In this document: positions 5,706 to 8,065 of the stretch, in pieces | Numbering within the stretch: position 1 is the first letter of the stretch | Layout: every line of letters starts with the position of its first letter | Origin: Nitrospira sp. | Lineage (GTDB): Bacteria > Nitrospirota > Nitrospiria > Nitrospirales > Nitrospiraceae | Reading direction: 5' to 3' | DNA: 8,065 bases | NCBI GenBank assembly: GCA_016873525.1 | Contig: VGXD01000087.1 | Coordinates: 1 to 8,065 of the forward strand | The notes under the pieces: generated by a model | Told to the model about the DNA's origin: nothing | Seen by the model: only the letters and a program-made list of their open reading frames with translations | Database searches by the model: none | Program-made: the position numbers and the translations under genes

Positions 5706-7685
5706 GTGGGCAGAGACCTCATCCATATCGACGGGTCTGAGCCGAAACAGGCTTCGTCCGGCAAGGGACAACGCAAGCTGAAGACCCTGCTCCTGTTTCC
5801 GCCTGAGTGGGTGCCCACGGCGCCCTATCTGGCCTTGCCCAGCCTGACGGCCGTGTTGCGCCAAGCGGGGCACGCAGTCGTCCAGAAGGACGTCAACATC
5901 GAAATGTACGACCTCTTTTTCAGCGACGCCTTTCTGATCTGGGTCAAGGCGCGTATGGCCATGCAATGGCGGGCGCTGGAGGAGAAGGAACGGAGCGGCT
6001 GGCTGACGGAGCCGGAAGCCGAGCAGAAGGCCTGTCTGGCCGCCAAGCTGACGGTGGATTTATTCGACCTGATCGGCCAGGCCGAATCCGCCAAGCGGAC
6101 CGTCCGTGGCGAGGGGTTCTACGATGCCGATACGCTCGGGAAGGCCCTCGACACCTTCCGCGAGGTGATGCAGTACATCTCGGCCGCCTATTATCCCGCC
6201 TCGATCGTTTTCTATCCGATGGAAAGCAACTTGGGCTACCGTCCCGGCGTCTCGCGCGAAGTCTTCGCTTGCCTGGATGACGAACGGGTGAACGTCTATC
6301 GGGACGTTTGCCGGCAGTTGGTGCTGCCGACCGTCGGCAAGGAGGCCCCGGATGTCGTCGGGGTTTCCATCGGCACCCAGATGCAGCTCCTGGCCGGACT
6401 GACTTTCTGCAAGATGATCAAGGAGGCCTTCCCGCAGGTCCATGTCACGGTCGGGGGGAACGTCATCACCCGTCTGCAGGAAGAGCTGCCGAACCACGAA
6501 CAGTTTTTCACCTCCGTGTTCGACTCCGCCATCATGTACGAAGGCGAGCACGCCCTGTTATGGCTCCTGGAGGCCTTAAACGGCGAGCGGGAGTTGAGCG
6601 CCGTGCCCAACCTCATGTATCGCGATGGGGCGGGGATCCACGTGAGCCGGGAGATATATACCGAAAAGACGGCGTCCCTCCCTCTGCCGGACTTCGAGGG
6701 GCTTCCGTTGGACAGCTACTTCGTGCCGGTGCGTATCCTGCCCTACCTGGCTACCAGAGGCTGTTATTGGGGCCGCTGCACCTTCTGCGACCACGGGCAG
6801 GGCTATTTCGACCAGTACCGAGGCCTCCCGGCTCAGGAGGTCGTCAGGCAGGTCAAGGCCCTCAAGGAGAAGTACCACGCCACGCATTTTCTCTTTGCCG
6901 ACGAGTCCTATCCGCCGGCCTTGTTCAAGAAGGTCTCGCAGCTCCTGGTCGAGCAGCAGGTCGGGATCAAGTGGACCACGCTGATCCGGTTCGAGGAGAC
7001 GTTGCAGGAACAGGATATGAAGTTGGCGGCCCAGGCCGGGTGTTGCACGCTCTATTACGGCATGGAGTCCGCGAACGAGCGGGTGCTGGGTCTCATGGAC
7101 AAGCACGTAAAAAAACCCGTCATCGAGCGCAACCTCAAGGAAGCGGCCCAGGCCGGCATCTGGAACCACGTGATGGCCTTCTACGGCTTCCCCGGCGAGA
7201 CCAGGGAGGAGGCCGAGGAGACCAGGCAGTTCATCGTGGAGAATCAGCCGTTCATCCACTCGGTCGAGCTGTTTTACTTCGTGGCCTATCGGCATACGCC
7301 GATGGTGCGGAACCCGGAGCAGTTCGGGATCACGATCCACAAGCAAGCGGAATACGATCTGCCCCTGGATTACTACTACACGCTCAACGAGCCGACGAGC
7401 CTGACCTGTCTGGATGCCATGCAGCTCTGCGAGGAGTTCTACCACAACGATTTCGAGCCCTGGGCCGTGCGGGTGAACGCCCGCGAACACGTCTTCCTTT
7501 ACATTTCCAAATATGGGACCAATCAACTGCCCCAAATCTACGCGAAGCGCCGGGCAGGGGAGGCGGTGTCCGCCACAGCCGGCGTCTCCGGTCTGGTGAC
7601 CTGGCCCGTGGCCAGGGGAGATGCCGAAACGGGAAAAGAGGGCGAGTCGACCATGACCCGCGTGGTGAGCCATTCCGTTGCGTGA
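5706..7685 (+). CDS. B12-binding-type radical SAM protein, second of a tandem pair
   Basis: The product (659 residues from GTG 5706; 668 from GTG 5679) is a clear paralogue of the preceding gene over its full length, by eye roughly half identical and higher around the cluster motif. It has the same opening unit (LLLFPPEWVPTAPYLALPSL), the VVQKDVNIEMYD segment, a helical insert, VGGN and YEGE motifs, and RGCYWGRCTFC with Cys353, Cys358 and Cys361 (CX4CX2C, numbered from 5706). DESYPP, ESANERV and GFPGET (494-499) follow. The insert, which in this family may help shape the substrate site, is less alike than the core. The C-terminal 45 or so residues are a low-complexity tail not shared with its neighbour. 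It follows the first gene by 59 bases with no promoter seen between, so the two are probably co-transcribed. A two-step pathway or a heteromeric enzyme are both possible. The substrate is unknown. Confidence 0.87.
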   Translation: MGRDLIHIDGSEPKQASSGKGQRKLKTLLLFPPEWVPTAPYLALPSLTAVLRQAGHAVVQKDVNIEMYDLFFSDAFLIWVKARMAMQWRALEEKERSGWLTEPEAEQKACLAAKLTVDLFDLIGQAESAKRTVRGEGFYDADTLGKALDTFREVMQYISAAYYPASIVFYPMESNLGYRPGVSREVFACLDDERVNVYRDVCRQLVLPTVGKEAPDVVGVSIGTQMQLLAGLTFCKMIKEAFPQVHVTVGGNVITRLQEELPNHEQFFTSVFDSAIMYEGEHALLWLLEALNGERELSAVPNLMYRDGAGIHVSREIYTEKTASLPLPDFEGLPLDSYFVPVRILPYLATRGCYWGRCTFCDHGQGYFDQYRGLPAQEVVRQVKALKEKYHATHFLFADESYPPALFKKVSQLLVEQQVGIKWTTLIRFEETLQEQDMKLAAQAGCCTLYYGMESANERVLGLMDKHVKKPVIERNLKEAAQAGIWNHVMAFYGFPGETREEAEETRQFIVENQPFIHSVELFYFVAYRHTPMVRNPEQFGITIHKQAEYDLPLDYYYTLNEPTSLTCLDAMQLCEEFYHNDFEPWAVRVNAREHVFLYISKYGTNQLPQIYAKRRAGEAVSATAGVSGLVTWPVARGDAETGKEGESTMTRVVSHSVA

Positions 7686-7715
7686 AGCGGTGCTCGTGAG
7701 CCGCAAGGGGAAAAA

Positions 7716-7787
7716 ATGATGCGCATGTCCTCGGCAAGGCGATTCCGCGCTCTATGCGTCACGTTTCGCGTCAGGCCCCGCGTTTAG
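7716..7787 (+). CDS. Doubtful 23-codon ORF behind the radical SAM pair
   Basis: ATG 7716 is preceded by AAGGGG (7705-7710) at a spacing of five bases. It opens a frame of 23 codons, MMRMSSARRFRALCVTFRVR and three more residues, ending at TAG 7785-7787. The peptide is strongly basic with one Cys. It overlaps the 3' end of the minus-strand J-like gene by 36 bases. Position next to radical SAM genes makes one think of a modified peptide, but it has no leader-core organisation, no repeated core residues and no family match. Chance is more likely. Confidence 0.15.
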   Translation: MMRMSSARRFRALCVTFRVRPRV

Positions 7788-8009
7788 CCGTGCAAGGAGC
7801 AGGTCGTAGGCGGCTTGGATTGCCTTGGTCGTGGCCTCGCCCTTTTTATACATCTGCATGTACTTGCGCGGGTTGTTGGTCAGGCTTGCGTAGCGGGGCG
7901 GGTGCCAGGTGGCGAGCAGCTCCCGGCGCGTTTCCTCCAACCATTCGCGTGTGAACGGCTCCGTTCCACCGAACAGGCGCAAGGCGCGATCGAGGTCTTC
8001 CTGCTGCAT
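7752..8009 (-). CDS. Small J-domain-like protein with HPP instead of HPD
   Basis: The 85-residue product has the pattern of a J domain: an opening helix (LDRALRLFGG), a second amphipathic helix (EEWLEETRRELLATW-like, residues 21-35), a loop with His36-Pro37-Pro38, then a basic helix and a closing KAIQAAYDLLLARL that matches the family's eAYxxL ending. The HPD tripeptide that stimulates the DnaK ATPase is HPP here, so ordinary co-chaperone activity is unlikely. It may be a degenerate J-like adaptor or an unrelated helical protein. It stands alone and converges on the radical SAM pair, with 66 bases between their stop codons. The start ATG (8009-8007) has a well-placed ribosome site. No clear terminator separates the two convergent genes. 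Confidence 0.75.
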   Translation of the reverse strand: MQQEDLDRALRLFGGTEPFTREWLEETRRELLATWHPPRYASLTNNPRKYMQMYKKGEATTKAIQAAYDLLLARLNAGPDAKRDA

Positions 8010-8016
8010 GGGAGTT

Positions 8017-8021
8017 TCCTT
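8017..8021 (-). promoter_or_regulatory. Ribosome-binding site for the J-like gene
   Basis: On the minus strand AAGGA lies seven bases before the ATG at 8009, which supports this start. I could not identify a convincing promoter in the remaining bases to 8065. Confidence 0.65.
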
Positions 8022-8065
8022 GAGGGCGTGTGATGGATCAAACCTCGTGCAAGTCTGGCAAACCG

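Noticed and set aside
6308..7699. Plus-strand 463-codon frame overlapping the second radical SAM gene
   Set aside because: It is an Arg/Gly/Pro-rich out-of-frame reading of the gene; the true frame has the CX4CX2C motif and full paralogue similarity.
7686..7751. Bidirectional terminator between the convergent genes
   Set aside because: A short GCGG...CCGC hairpin (about 7687-7704) exists, but no T-run follows it in either direction.
1..8065. CRISPR array, tRNA gene, insertion sequence or integrase
   Set aside because: No regularly spaced repeats, no tRNA T-loop or acceptor pairing, and no transposase or recombinase motifs were seen on either strand.

Overview
The window is GC-rich bacterial chromosomal DNA with a G/C-biased third codon position. 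The gene content and the short intergenic repeats look to me like Nitrospira or a near relative (Nitrospirota). That is an impression, because no rRNA or other marker gene is present.

Layout. Positions 1-151 (minus) hold the first 50 codons of a low-specificity L-threonine aldolase, probably translated from a leaderless mRNA. Positions 152-590 form a divergent intergenic region. It holds the aldolase promoter, a doubtful 71-codon ORF with a strong Shine-Dalgarno, a foldable element with a 12-bp perfect inverted repeat and a terminator-like end, and a good sigma70-type promoter for the next gene. Positions 591-1958 (plus) encode a ProA-family protein (glutamate-5-semialdehyde dehydrogenase fold) that lacks the expected active-site Cys and also the Asn of the ESRPN motif. 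After a repeat-filled 103-nt gap, 2062-3639 encodes a 525-residue class I SAM methyltransferase with an unrecognised C-terminal half that seems to contain two copies of one domain. A second sigma70-like promoter (3664-3693) precedes two tandem paralogues, 3739-5646 and 5706-7685. Each is a large B12-binding-type radical SAM protein with a CX4CX2C cluster motif. On the minus strand, 7752-8009 encodes a small J-domain-like protein with HPP in place of HPD.

How the genes may work together. The radical SAM pair appears to be its own two-gene transcription unit. Conserved duplication with divergence suggests either two successive reactions or a two-subunit enzyme. The upstream methyltransferase lies in the same direction and could supply a further SAM-dependent step. 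The substrate cannot be read from the sequence: no convincing peptide precursor, transporter or glycosyltransferase is present. The degenerate ProA may be a paralogue recruited to a new role rather than the proline-pathway enzyme. The most interesting part of the window is therefore the uncharacterised set of radical SAM pair, duplicated-domain methyltransferase and active-site-altered ProA. Whether these form one pathway is inference only.
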